A DNA stretch of 45,071 nucleotides from an uncultured Acidobacteriota bacterium (GCA_902826685.1 CADEFT010000047.1:1-45071); one strand, 5' to 3'; positions 9,039 to 18,316 are shown, numbered from the stretch's first letter. Numbers and translations are program-made. The notes: generated by a model from the sequence alone, not told the origin.

Positions 9039-10180
9039 ATGAATTTCGAATTTACCCCCGAGCAGGAGCAGCTCCGCAAAAGCGTCCGCGACTTCGCTCA
9101 AAAAGAAATTGCGCCCCATGTGCTCGATTGGGATGAGAACCAGACCTTTCCGCTCGAAGCCGTCAAGCTTTGCGGAAAGCTGGGCTACATGGGCTCCATC
9201 TTCCCGGAAGAACTGGGTGGAGCGGGCCTCACCTACATCGACTACTGCATCATCATCGAGGAACTGAGCCGCGTGGATCCGAGCGTGGGCCTGATCGTCG
9301 CCGCCCACACCTCGCTTTGCTCGAATCATATTTTCCTCGCCGGTAGCGACGAGCAGAAACAACGGTACCTGCCAAGGCTCGCCACCGGAGAATGGATCGG
9401 CTGCTGGTCGCTCACCGAACCCGAAGCGGGGTCCGATGCGGCGGGCACCCGCAGCACGGCCGTGCTCGATGGCGGCCATTGGGTGATCAATGGCGGCAAG
9501 ACCTTCACCACCAACGCGCACTACGCCGATGTCTGCGTGGGCATGGCGGTGACCGACCGGGCGGCGGCGCAGCACGGCATCTCGGCTTTCCTGTTTGAGA
9601 AAGACACCCCCGGCTTCCGCCTCGGCAAGAAGGAAAACAAGATGGGGATGCGCGCCAGCGCCACCGGCGAAGTGCTGTTTGACAATTGCCGGCTGCCGCA
9701 ATCGCGGATGCTCGGCAAGCAGGGCCACGGGTTCGTCGACAGCCTGCGCGCTCTCGACGGCGGACGGATCTCGATCGCCGCCCTGTCCATCGGAATCGCC
9801 CAGGGCGCCTATGACGCCGCGCTCAAGTATTCGAAACAGCGCAAGCAGTTCGGACGGTTCATCTCCGAGTTTCAGGCGATCCAGTTCAAACTGGCCGACA
9901 TGGCCACGTCTATTGAAGCGTCGCGCCTGCTCACCTACAAAGCCGCCGCCCGCAAGGACGAAGGCAAGCGCGTCACCCGCGAATCGGCGATGGCGAAGCT
10001 GTTCGCCTCCGAAGCGGCGGTGAAGGTGTGCGACGAAGCGCTGCAGATTCACGGCGGGTATGGCTTCATCAAGGATTACCCGGTGGAGAAGTTTTACCGC
10101 GACGTGAAGCTCATGACCATCGGCGAGGGTACCAGCGAGATCCAGCGGATGGTTCTGGCGCGGCAGTTGCTCAACCTGTG

Positions 10181-10181
<1 letters not shown>
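9039..10181 (+). CDS. Acyl-CoA dehydrogenase
   Basis: A 380-residue flavoprotein of the short/medium-chain acyl-CoA dehydrogenase family, which oxidises acyl-CoA to the 2-enoyl thioester and passes electrons to ETF. Family signatures are in order: FTPEQEQLRKSVRDFA at the N-terminus, the FAD-binding segment WSLTEPEAGSDA, the helix QIHGGYGFIKDYPVEKFYRD, and the C-terminal GEGTSEIQR whose first Glu (about 363) is the catalytic-base position. Length is normal for the family. It overlaps the following MeaB gene by one base (TGATG), so they are translationally coupled. With MeaB this suggests branched-chain amino acid or propionate-type acyl-CoA degradation, though the exact chain length cannot be read. 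Confidence 0.9.
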
Positions 10182-11077
<896 letters not shown>

Positions 11078-11085
11078 CCTGAATC

Positions 11086-11684
11086 TGTCGACCCGGCGCC
11101 GAGCGCGCGACCTTCACCGCTCCCTTTGGCGATTTTCCAAGCCAGTAAAGCGCACCGAAAGCCGCCGATCCAGCGCCGATACGGGCGAACTTCGCACCCG
11201 GTGAAGCGAATCGAAGGCCGTCGATCCGGCGGCAGACCGAAGGCCGTCGATCCGGCGCCGAGCGCGCGAGTTCCACCGCTCCCACTGGCGATTCTCCAAG
11301 CCAGTAAGACGCATCGCCAGGCGGCAGACGATCCAGCACCGATACGGGCGAGCTTCGCACCCGGTAAAACGAACCGAAGGCCGTCGATCCGGCGCCGAGC
11401 GCGCGACCCTCACCGCTCCCCCTGGCGATTTTCCAAGCCAGTGAAACGCACCGGCGGGCAGCAGATGATCCAGCGCCGATACAGGCGAGCTTCGCACCCG
11501 GTAAAACGAACCGAAGGCCGTCGATCCGGCGCCGATACGCTCGACCTTCACCGCTCCCATGGGCGATTCTCCAAGCCAGTAGGACGCACCGCCGGGCGGC
11601 AGACCATCCAGCGCCGATACGAGCGAACTTCGCACCCGGTAAAGGCAAACCGAAAGCCGTCGATCCGTTGCCGATACGCGCGAT
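11086..11684. repeat. Tandem array of about four 137-159 bp units at a convergent junction
   Basis: Units beginning GGCGATTYTCCAAGCCAGTA start at 11128, 11287, 11424 and 11562, giving lengths of 159, 137, 138 and about 139 bp. A partial unit precedes them. The 159-bp unit is longer because a short piece (GAAGGCCGTCGATCCGGC) is doubled inside it. The part with CAGCGCCGATACGGGCGA resembles the meaB 3' end; the part with CCAAGCCAGTAAG resembles the end of the minus-strand gene (GGAAGCCAGAAG near 11757). Open frames cross the array on both strands, but no ribosome site or consistent frame supports a protein. The array fills the gap between the two convergent genes. Confidence 0.85.
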
Positions 11685-11704
11685 CTCAAGCCGTAGCCTG
11701 AATC
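11685..11704. repeat. 20-bp flanking direct repeat, right copy
   Basis: The sequence CTCAAGCCGTAGCCTGAATC includes the TGA stop (minus strand, 11688-11686) of the membrane-protein gene. It matches 11066-11085 at 19 of 20 positions. Confidence 0.85.
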
Positions 11705-12885
11705 GCCCGCTGCCTGTCGCCCGGCTCCGGCGGCATCGCCTGCTCGATCGCCGGAAGCCAGAAGCCCAGCGTGAGCCGCGCAATCTCGCCGTACAAACGG
11801 TCGGCCGTCGAGCGTACGGCCGAGCGCAGCGCCTCCACAGCCAGCCATCCACTGGCGCCGATGAGCGCAAGTTTGGGCGCCTCCATCCAGGATTCAGGCA
11901 CGCCGACGAAGACCTGCATACCGAAGAACGAACACAGCGCCAGCGCCGGCACGCCCCACGAGATAAACCGCAGTTCCTCGAGATCGGCGCGCAGAATGTG
12001 CTCTTCCGCCTGGCGATGGTGTTCGAGAATGGCCGTGGCACCGGCGGCATCGTGCGTCGCCGCCCAGTGGCGTGTGATCGCCTGGAAGGCGCGCAGCAGC
12101 GGGCTCGACTGCGCGCCAGGCCGCTGCAGCCGTTGGCAGATCTCGGTCGCCGTGCGGTTCGATATCAGCTTGGCGGCCTCTTCGACGATAGCCGGGCCGG
12201 AGAGATTCCGTTCCGTCCGCAGCCGCCACTGCATGGTCAGCCCTTGCAACACGCCCGCCAGAGCGAGCGCGATGCAAGCCGCTACGCCCGCGCCAAATAA
12301 GGGCAGCAATGCGCCGCCGAGGCAGCAGGAGGCCAGCCAGGCGAACGCCCTCCGTCCATGAAGCGACCACCAGAGCGGAAACGGGACGCGGTCGGGTATG
12401 CGCGCATCGTTTCTTGCCGCCGCCGCCGTTACCACGGGGCGCGCCACCGCGACGGCAACCGCCTGCGGCTCGACCGGCAGCGGAGATGGCGAAGGCGCCA
12501 ACGCGACCTGCGACCGCTGCCATACCTCCAGAATCCATCTGGACTGGCAGTTCATCAGTTCCCCCGTTTCGGAAACCGAGGCCGCCAGCGCCAGTTCATC
12601 CCCGTACAGGTCGTCTTCCTCAACGAACCGGCTGTCAAGCGGCATCAATCCCCGCGCCACCGAAGCACTGAGGCGATGGCGCATGGTCATCAACGACCGC
12701 AGCCGCACCGATTCAATCGACACGCAGTAGATGCGGCGGCCGTCCCGCTCAAGCACACCGTGAGACAGCGTACAGGCAGCAAGCTCCGATGCCTTCAGTA
12801 CCGAGAAGAGTATGCGGAAGCAAGAATAGCCGTAGAAGCCGTTCCCGAGTTTTTGGATGTCGAATAGAATCCCAAGCTGCGGCAA
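11686..12885 (-). CDS. Unknown multi-pass membrane protein
   Basis: A 399-residue protein I do not recognise. The TTG start at 12885 has a GGAGGT ribosome site four bases upstream. Residues 1-125 look soluble. A Pro/Ala/Val-rich linker follows (about 127-160), then paired membrane segments (about 175-215, FAWLASCCLGGALLPLFGAG and CIALALAGVLQGL). A helical cytoplasmic stretch (EEAAKLISNRTATEICQRL) leads to another hydrophobic pair (FISWGVPALALCSFFGMQVF and the stretch after it). The order of long cytoplasmic helix followed by a SWGVPALAL-like segment is faintly like MotA/TolQ/ExbB channel proteins, but I would not name it so. The ribosome site lies in the loop of a hairpin (12874-12923). The gene is convergent with meaB across the array. 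Confidence 0.6.
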   Translation of the reverse strand: MPQLGILFDIQKLGNGFYGYSCFRILFSVLKASELAACTLSHGVLERDGRRIYCVSIESVRLRSLMTMRHRLSASVARGLMPLDSRFVEEDDLYGDELALAASVSETGELMNCQSRWILEVWQRSQVALAPSPSPLPVEPQAVAVAVARPVVTAAAARNDARIPDRVPFPLWWSLHGRRAFAWLASCCLGGALLPLFGAGVAACIALALAGVLQGLTMQWRLRTERNLSGPAIVEEAAKLISNRTATEICQRLQRPGAQSSPLLRAFQAITRHWAATHDAAGATAILEHHRQAEEHILRADLEELRFISWGVPALALCSFFGMQVFVGVPESWMEAPKLALIGASGWLAVEALRSAVRSTADRLYGEIARLTLGFWLPAIEQAMPPEPGDRQRAIQATA

Positions 12886-12929
12886 GACACCTCCGTCTCT
12901 AAATAGAGTGGGCGCCGCAGCTTTTTTTT
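12874..12929. promoter_or_regulatory. Hairpin enclosing a ribosome site; T-tract on plus strand
   Basis: AAGCTGCGGC (12874-12883) and GCCGCAGCTT (12914-12923) form a perfect 10-bp stem. In the minus-strand mRNA the loop holds the GGAGGT site, and the TTG start of the membrane-protein gene sits at the stem edge. Folding could thus control translation initiation. On the plus strand the stem is followed by eight T residues, the layout of an intrinsic terminator, although no plus-strand gene lies just upstream. It may stop antisense transcripts. A smaller hairpin (CTCTAAATAGAG, 12897-12908) lies inside the loop. Confidence 0.6.
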
Positions 12930-12958
12930 CTCAGAGGAAGTTGTGCCGGTTCAACGAA

Positions 12959-13111
12959 TCAGATGTTGAACCGCAGGAGCCTTGCATTCATCCGATGTTC
13001 CGCCATCCGGCGCGCACGTGCCTTTTCCTCGTATGCGCTCCACTGCTTTCCCGCCATCACCATCGGAAAGAAAATGGCCACCGATACGGCTACGAAGATC
13101 GCTACGTCCAT
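12959..13111 (-). CDS. Small 50-residue membrane protein
   Basis: A short frame of 51 codons starting at ATG 13111 with an AGGAG ribosome site seven bases upstream. It encodes one N-terminal membrane segment (DVAIFVAVSVAIFFPMVMAG) followed by a strongly basic amphipathic tail (EEKARARRMAEHRMNARLLR). It lies in the 281-bp gap between the divergent threonine synthase gene and the unknown membrane-protein gene, and on the latter's strand, so the two may be co-transcribed. A single membrane helix with a charged cytoplasmic tail suits a small regulator or assembly subunit of a membrane complex. No family was recognised. Confidence 0.6.
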   Translation of the reverse strand: MDVAIFVAVSVAIFFPMVMAGKQWSAYEEKARARRMAEHRMNARLLRFNI

Positions 13112-13166
13112 GTGAGGTCTCCTGAGACCAGTATACAAGTGCCTGCGCTATCATGGTCGGCTTGCC

Positions 13167-14393
13167 ATGACGACGGTTTCTCATCTGGAATGCAGCAAGA
13201 CTGGCGAACGATATGAAGCGGGGAAGGTCCACAATCTTTCATCGCAGGGCTTTCCCTTGCTCGTTCGCTACGATCTCGACAAGGCGCGCCGCACTTGGAG
13301 CCGCGAAAGCGTCGCCAGCGGCCCCGGCAGCATGTGGCGCTATGCCCCGGTCCTGCCGGTGGCCAAGCCCGAGTCGGTAGTTTCGCTCGGCGAAGGCTTC
13401 ACGCCGCTGATTCCGGTACCGCGCATCGGTGCCCGCCACGGCGCCCCTCACCTGTTCGTCAAGGACGACGGCATTAATCCCACCGGCTCCTTTAAGGCGC
13501 GCGGGCTTTCCTGCGCCATCTCGATGGCCAGGGAGCTCGGGCTCACCAAGGTCGCCATTCCGTCGGCGGGCAACGCGGCCAGCGCGCTCGCCGCCTACGC
13601 GGCGGCGGCGGGCATGGAATCGCACATCTACATGCCGCGCGACGTGCCGCAGGCCAACTACATCGAATGCAAGGCGTTCGGCGCGCACGTCACGCTGGTG
13701 GACGGCCTCATTTCCGATTGCGCCAAGATCGTGGCCGCGCGCGCCCCCCAGGAAGGCTGGTTCGACGTTTCGACCCTCAAGGAGCCCTACCGCATCGAAG
13801 GCAAGAAGACGATGGGCTATGAAATCGCCGAACAATTTGAATGGCAGTTGCCAGAGGCAATCCTTTATCCGACAGGCGGCGGCGTGGGCATTATCGGGAT
13901 GTGGAAGGCATTCCATGAGCTTGAAGCGCTCGGATGGGTGACCGGAAAAAGGCCCAAGATGATCGCGGTCCAGGTGGAAGGATGTATGCCCGTCGTCCGC
14001 GCCTATCAGCAGGGCGCCGAACGCAGTGAATTTTTCGAGAACGCTTCCACGGTGGCGAGCGGGCTGCGCGTCCCCAAACCCCTGGGCGATTTTCTGATCC
14101 TCGAAGCAGTAAGGAAGAGCGGTGGCACGGCGATGGCCGTCACCGATGAAGAAGCGCTGGCGGCCGGGATCGAGCTGGCTGAGAGGGAGGGGATCTTCGC
14201 CGCGCCGGAAGGGGCCGCCTGTGTGGCGGCGATTCCAAAGCTGCTGCAGGCCGGTGCGCTCGATAGCCGGGAACGCATCGTGATCTACAACACTGGCGCG
14301 GGCCTGAAGTATCTGGAGGCTTATTCCACGCGGTTTCCGAGGAGTGCGGGCGGAGAAACAGACAAGCTGGGCGGTTTGATCACACCCCGATAG
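13167..14393 (+). CDS. thrC: Threonine synthase
   Basis: A 408-residue PLP enzyme of fold type II that turns O-phosphohomoserine into threonine and phosphate, the last step of threonine biosynthesis. An N-terminal segment with CSKTGERYEA resembles the short Cys-containing lead of the class with a zinc-ribbon-like start. The PLP lysine is Lys110 in the DDGINPTGSFKARG motif. SAGNAASALAAYAA, the PTGGGVGIIGM phosphate loop and a serine/threonine dehydratase-like C-terminus follow. It is alone in its strand block; no hom or thrB gene is near. A strong hairpin begins at its stop codon. The start at 13167 lies close to a TATCAT box (13149-13154), so the leader may be very short. Confidence 0.9.
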   Translation: MTTVSHLECSKTGERYEAGKVHNLSSQGFPLLVRYDLDKARRTWSRESVASGPGSMWRYAPVLPVAKPESVVSLGEGFTPLIPVPRIGARHGAPHLFVKDDGINPTGSFKARGLSCAISMARELGLTKVAIPSAGNAASALAAYAAAAGMESHIYMPRDVPQANYIECKAFGAHVTLVDGLISDCAKIVAARAPQEGWFDVSTLKEPYRIEGKKTMGYEIAEQFEWQLPEAILYPTGGGVGIIGMWKAFHELEALGWVTGKRPKMIAVQVEGCMPVVRAYQQGAERSEFFENASTVASGLRVPKPLGDFLILEAVRKSGGTAMAVTDEEALAAGIELAEREGIFAAPEGAACVAAIPKLLQAGALDSRERIVIYNTGAGLKYLEAYSTRFPRSAGGETDKLGGLITPR

Positions 14394-14414
14394 GACAGGC
14401 CTTGCGGCCTGTCC
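14393..14414 (+). terminator. Hairpin terminator after thrC
   Basis: A 9-bp perfect stem, GGACAGGCC/GGCCTGTCC, with a TTGC loop begins in the thrC stop codon. It is followed by TTAAGATTT, only a weak T-tract. Because it is symmetrical, it could also stop transcripts from the convergent RRM gene. Confidence 0.6.
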
Positions 14415-14454
14415 TTAAGATTTGAGTTGTTTCTAAGCCGGTCGGATTGCTGGA

Positions 14455-14793
14455 TCAGTACCGGTCGCGGCCGCCGCCACGGCCGCCGCCATAACCTCCC
14501 CCTCCGCCGCGTCCACCACGGCCGCCACCTCCGCCACCGCCGCCTTCCGACTTCGGCCGGGCTTCGTTCACATTGAGAGTTCTGCCACCCAAATTCGCTC
14601 CGTTGAGCGTATTGATGGCGCGGTCGGCCTCTTCGTCATTCGACATTTCAACGAATGCGAATCCACGCGACCTTCCTGTATCGCGGTCCGTGATGATACT
14701 AACGCGATCCACGGCACCGTAGGCTTCGAACATGGCGCGAATGTCCTGTTCGGTAGAGCCAAAGCTTAGATTTCCGACAAAAATATTCTTCAC
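14455..14793 (-). CDS. Small RRM RNA-binding protein with glycine/arginine tail
   Basis: A 112-residue protein with one RNA recognition motif. RNP2 is NIFVGNLSF near the start and RNP1 is RGFAFVEM at about residues 42-49. A tail of Gly, Arg and Tyr (GGGGYGGGRGGG) follows from about residue 85. The GTG start at 14793 sits right before the RRM and has an AGGGAG site upstream; the longer frame from 14883 adds residues unlike the family. Proteins of this type in cyanobacteria and other bacteria are cold-induced RNA chaperones. A good promoter lies about 155 bases upstream, leaving a long leader that could fold as a temperature or feedback control. The target RNAs are unknown. Confidence 0.88.
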   Translation of the reverse strand: MKNIFVGNLSFGSTEQDIRAMFEAYGAVDRVSIITDRDTGRSRGFAFVEMSNDEEADRAINTLNGANLGGRTLNVNEARPKSEGGGGGGGGRGGRGGGGGYGGGRGGGRDRY

Positions 14794-14956
14794 GATCGAA
14801 CGCTCCCTGACACTCCAATGGAGACTCTTCGAGAAGTGAACGATCCTGGCCGAACACGCACAGCGCTCAGCAGCGATGCCCACTCGGGTGTGGAGTCCCC
14901 ACGGGCTACTTCACAACGCCCTAACCCGAACGAGCGAGAGCTGTTGAAAGCGCTGA

Positions 14957-14985
14957 TTGATACTGTACCAAACTTTCTTTGTCAA
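14957..14985 (-). promoter_or_regulatory. Sigma-70-type promoter of the RRM gene
   Basis: On the minus strand a perfect -35 TTGACA (14985-14980) is followed after 17 bases by TATCAA (14962-14957). Transcription would start near 14950, giving the RRM mRNA a leader of about 155 bases. Confidence 0.6.
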
Positions 14986-15007
14986 GGGGAGCACGAAATT
15001 TGATACA
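14979..15007 (+). promoter_or_regulatory. Possible divergent promoter of the SelA-like gene
   Basis: TTGTCA (14979-14984) and, 17 bases on, GATACA (15002-15007) give a weak promoter. Its start point would fall one or two bases before the ATG at 15016, where no ribosome site is seen. Its -35 box overlaps the -35 box of the opposite promoter almost base for base. Confidence 0.35.
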
Positions 15008-15015
15008 CATAGCGT

Positions 15016-16215
15016 ATGAATCCCACCCGCCGTTCCTGGATGCGTTTCAATAGCTGGGGCTGGGCCGCCCGCTGGCTGCCCTTCGCGACGCCGCTCGCCG
15101 CCAAAACACGCAGTGTTTACGACGAGCTCGGCATTCGCACGATCCTCAATTTCCGGGGCACCCACACTACCATCGGCGCCTCCAAGCAATGGCCGGAATT
15201 GCATCAGGCAATGGAAGAGGCCGCGCGCCACTATGTCTCCCTCGACGAGTTGCAGACCAAGGTAGGCGCCCGGATCGCTCAATTGATGGGCACCGAAGCC
15301 GCCATGGTCACCACCGGCACCGCCGGAGCCATCCAACTCGGCGCCTGCGCCTGTCTCACCGGTATGAGTGTGGCCAAGACGAAACAATTGCCCGACCTCA
15401 CCGGCATGCGCACCGAAGTCGTCATTCAGAAAATTCATCGCAACGGCTACGACCATGCGGTTCGCAACGTCGGCCTGCGCGTGGTCGAAGTGGAAGGCGT
15501 CGAGCAATTGGCCAACGCCGTCAGCGCCCGTACCGCGCTCATGTATTTCCTCGGCGGTACCTCCGGCGATCATGCCTGGAAGACCCAACCGGTGCCGGTC
15601 GAACAGTGCCTGCCCATTCTGCGCAAACACGGCGCTCCGTTACTGGTGGACGCGGCGAACATGCTGCCGCCCTGGCAGAATCTTCAAAAACTGGCCGCGC
15701 AGGGCGTCGATATGATCTGCGTCTCCGGCGGCAAGCACATGCGCGGCCCGCAATGTTCCGGCATTCTGGCCGGGCGCAAGGATCTGATCGAAGCGGCCAA
15801 GCTCAATTCCAGTCCGCATTCGGATTCCTTTGGCCGTCCGCTCAAAGTAGGACGCGAGGAGATGGTGGGGCTGCTGCTGGCGGTGGAGAAATATTCGAAG
15901 CTCGACTTTGAAGCGCTTGATCGCGAATGCCTGCGCCAGGCCGAATTCCTGCGCGAAGCCTTCGCCCGTATCCCTGGAGTCACAACCGGCCTCACGCCTT
16001 CCGATCGCACCCGTAGCATTCGCCGTGTCTACATGCAATGGGATGAAAAGGCCAAAGGCCTGACGGCGGCCGAGCTAGAAAAGAAGCTTTGGGACGGCGA
16101 GCCTCGCATTGCCGTGCAGCGCCACTCCCCGCAGGGTGTCGAGTTCACCTGCTTCATGAACGACGCCGGCGATGAGAAGATCGCCGCCAAGCGGGTGCGC
16201 GACATCTTCGCCTAA
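15016..16215 (+). CDS. SelA-like PLP-dependent enzyme with Tat-type signal
   Basis: A 399-residue protein of the SelA/D-glucosaminate-6-phosphate ammonia-lyase branch of fold type I PLP enzymes. The N-terminus TRRSWMRFNSWGWAARWLPF looks like a twin-arginine signal, unusual for a PLP enzyme. Key segments are LNFRGTHTTIGAS, TTGTAGAIQLGACA, the aspartate motif LLVDAANMLPP and the PLP-lysine motif SGGKHMRGPQ with Lys240. No SelB, SelD or tRNA-Sec gene is in view, so a role in selenocysteine synthesis is unlikely; an amino-sugar or amino-acid lyase or racemase role fits better. It converges on a sugar-acid dehydratase gene, and its 3' end is repeated in decayed form at about 16311. Confidence 0.75.
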   Translation: MNPTRRSWMRFNSWGWAARWLPFATPLAAKTRSVYDELGIRTILNFRGTHTTIGASKQWPELHQAMEEAARHYVSLDELQTKVGARIAQLMGTEAAMVTTGTAGAIQLGACACLTGMSVAKTKQLPDLTGMRTEVVIQKIHRNGYDHAVRNVGLRVVEVEGVEQLANAVSARTALMYFLGGTSGDHAWKTQPVPVEQCLPILRKHGAPLLVDAANMLPPWQNLQKLAAQGVDMICVSGGKHMRGPQCSGILAGRKDLIEAAKLNSSPHSDSFGRPLKVGREEMVGLLLAVEKYSKLDFEALDRECLRQAEFLREAFARIPGVTTGLTPSDRTRSIRRVYMQWDEKAKGLTAAELEKKLWDGEPRIAVQRHSPQGVEFTCFMNDAGDEKIAAKRVRDIFA

Positions 16216-16453
16216 AACGGCGGCGGATGCTCGTCCTCCTTCAACTTTTCTCCGCTCGCACCCACCCGGCACATTCGCATGGGTGCTCACCTGCCTCCTA
16301 AAGCGACCCGGGCGATGAAAAGGTCGCCGGCAAGCAGGTGCTCAAATCCTCCCCTAAAACGGCGACGGAAGCTTGGCCGAGGCGCGCCGCTTGAAGCTGC
16401 GCGCGTCGCCCTTCAACTCTTCCCCGCCCTCATAGCGGCGCAGAAAATCGAAG
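16168..16453. repeat. Tandem duplication of a convergent gene junction (about 143 bp, two copies)
   Basis: Copy A (16168-16310) holds the real end of the SelA-like gene (GDEKIAAKRVRDIFA) and a decayed dehydratase end on the minus strand (SGEKLKEDEHPPPF-stop). Copy B (16311-16453) holds a decayed SelA-like end (GDEKVAGKQVLKSSP, stop lost) and the real dehydratase end (GGEELKGD to KLPSPF-stop). Stop-codon positions are offset by 142 bases. The block TAAAACGGCGRCGGA is shared at 16213 and 16355. Copy B carries about 33 extra bases inside the dehydratase end. Confidence 0.75.
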
Positions 16454-18132
16454 TCGCATCCATGATTCGCCTGTTGCACATGTTCGATATACAACCGTCC
16501 ATAGCCGCGGTCGTAATGGCGCACCGGCGGCTGCCACGCCTTCAACCGCTGCTGCATCTCGTCCGCTGAAATCAACAGATTCAGCTTGCGGTTGGGCACG
16601 TCCAGTTCGATCAGATCGCCATTCTGTACGATGGCCAGCGGACCGCCGGCCGCCGCCTCGGGCGCGATGTGCAGCACCACCGTGCCGTAACTGGTGCCGC
16701 TCATGCGCGCGTCGGAGATACGCACCATGTCGTCGATCCCTTTCTTGAGCAGTTTGGCGGGCAGCGGCAGGTTCCCCCACTCGGGCATTCCGGGGCCACC
16801 CTGCGGGCCGCCGTGCTTGAGCACCAGCACGCACGTCTCATCGACATCGAGCGCCGGATCGTCGATCCGTTCCTTCAAGTCCTCATGGTCTTCGAAAACC
16901 ACCGCCCGGCCCGTGTGCTGCATCAGCTTCGGCGAAGCGGCGGTCGGCTTCAGTACCGCGCCATCCGGGCAGAGATTGCCGCGCAGCACCACCGTGCCGC
17001 CCTGCGCCACAAGCGGATTGGCGAGGGTGCGAATCACGTCGGTGTCGAAACATTTCGCCCCCGCCACGTTCTCGCCGATGGCGCGGCCGTTGGCCGTGAT
17101 GCAATCGCGATTCAACATCGGCAGCAGTTCGCGAATCACCACCGGCAGTCCGCCCGCATAAAAGAAATCCTCCATCAGGTATTTGCCCGAAGGCCGGATA
17201 TTGGCCAGAAACGGCGTGGTGCGCGCAATCCGGTCAAAGTCCTCCAGCTCAAGCGCGACGCCAAGCCGGCCCGCCAGCGCCATCAGATGAATGATGGCGT
17301 TGGTCGATCCGCCGATCGCGGCATTGACTCGGATAGCGTTCTCAAACGCCGCGCGCACCAGAATCGCCGAGGGCTTCAAATCCTCGTACACCATCTCCAC
17401 AATGCGCTTGCCGCTGCGTTCGGCCACTTCCATCCGCCGCGAATCGGCCGCCGGAACGCTGGCGCAACCGGGCAGCGTCATGCCCAACGCCTCGGCGATG
17501 GAGGTCATCGTCGATGCCGTCCCCATCACCATGCAGTGCCCGGCGCTACGCGACATGCAGCTTTCGATCTCGCAGAAATCCTCATCCGAAATCCGCCCAG
17601 CGCGCAGTTCGTCCCAGAAGTGCCAGACGTCGGAGCCCGAACCGATCTCGCGATTCTGCCAGCGGCCCTTCAGCATGGGACCGCCGGTGACCATGATCGA
17701 CGGCACATCGGCCGAAGCCGCGCCCATCAACTGCGCCGGTGTCGTTTTATCGCAGCCGCACAGCAGCACCACGCCGTCGATGGGGTTGGCACGGATGCAC
17801 TCCTCCACGTCCATCGCCATCAGGTTGCGGAACATCATCGTCGAAGGGCGCATGAACGGCTCGCCCAGGGAAATGGTGGGAAATTCCAGCGGGAAGCCGC
17901 CGGCGGCCCAGACCCCTCGCTTGACCGCCTCCGCCACCTGCCGCAAATGCGCGTTGCAGTTGGTGAGCTCGCTCCAGGAATTGCAAATGCCAATCACGGG
18001 CTTGCCGTCGAAATTGGCCTGGGAAAAGCCTTCGGTCTTCATCCAGGACCGGTGAATGAACCCGAGCTTATCCTTGCGGCCGAACCAGTCCGCGCTGCGC
18101 AGTTTGACAGTTGGGTGGGAAGAGGAAGACAT
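16354..18132 (-). CDS. IlvD/Edd-family sugar-acid dehydratase (L-arabinonate dehydratase-like)
   Basis: A 592-residue iron-sulfur dehydratase. The start at 18132 begins MSSSSHPTVKLRSADWFGRK; the frame to 18210 only adds a glycine-rich extension. The [2Fe-2S] ligands are Cys50 (GICNSWSELTNC), Cys127 (CGCDKTTPA) and Cys200 (GHCMVMGTASTM). The GHCMxMGTAS form is typical of aldonic-acid dehydratases, whereas true dihydroxy-acid dehydratase of the isoleucine pathway usually has GxCxTMGTA. It likely turns L-arabinonate or a related acid into the 2-keto-3-deoxy acid, but the substrate is inferred from the family only. No sugar dehydrogenase or aldolase gene is adjacent. Its 3' end has a decayed twin at 16212-16260. 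Confidence 0.8.
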   Translation of the reverse strand: MSSSSHPTVKLRSADWFGRKDKLGFIHRSWMKTEGFSQANFDGKPVIGICNSWSELTNCNAHLRQVAEAVKRGVWAAGGFPLEFPTISLGEPFMRPSTMMFRNLMAMDVEECIRANPIDGVVLLCGCDKTTPAQLMGAASADVPSIMVTGGPMLKGRWQNREIGSGSDVWHFWDELRAGRISDEDFCEIESCMSRSAGHCMVMGTASTMTSIAEALGMTLPGCASVPAADSRRMEVAERSGKRIVEMVYEDLKPSAILVRAAFENAIRVNAAIGGSTNAIIHLMALAGRLGVALELEDFDRIARTTPFLANIRPSGKYLMEDFFYAGGLPVVIRELLPMLNRDCITANGRAIGENVAGAKCFDTDVIRTLANPLVAQGGTVVLRGNLCPDGAVLKPTAASPKLMQHTGRAVVFEDHEDLKERIDDPALDVDETCVLVLKHGGPQGGPGMPEWGNLPLPAKLLKKGIDDMVRISDARMSGTSYGTVVLHIAPEAAAGGPLAIVQNGDLIELDVPNRKLNLLISADEMQQRLKAWQPPVRHYDRGYGRLYIEHVQQANHGCDFDFLRRYEGGEELKGDARSFKRRASAKLPSPF

Positions 18133-18316
18133 AAGCGGAAATTGTATCCGAATCCCCGCCGCCGGTGCTATCGATAGGCTGCCAGGGCCTCCGCCGCCAA
18201 CCCATGCCAAACCGTTTATTTCCTATTCTTTGTGCTGTCCTATCAACAATTTATATTAGGAATGTTTCAGGATTTTGATGCGTGTGCCATACTATCGTGC
18301 AGGATCCGGATCAGGC

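Noticed and set aside
11086..11684. CRISPR array
   Set aside because: The whole 137-159 bp unit repeats without unique spacers, and no cas genes are nearby. The same holds for 27196-27809.
14393..14470. A fifth duplicated convergent junction between thrC and the RRM gene (GACCGG shared near 14440 and 14465)
   Set aside because: The match is only about six to nine bases and no ghost thrC end could be found.
16669..18177. Long plus-strand frame opposite the dehydratase; similarly 28514-29797, 31406-33130, 37769-39202 and 42490-44157
   Set aside because: All are antisense shadows of genes with clear family motifs; they show Arg/His/Pro-rich composition without recognisable domains.
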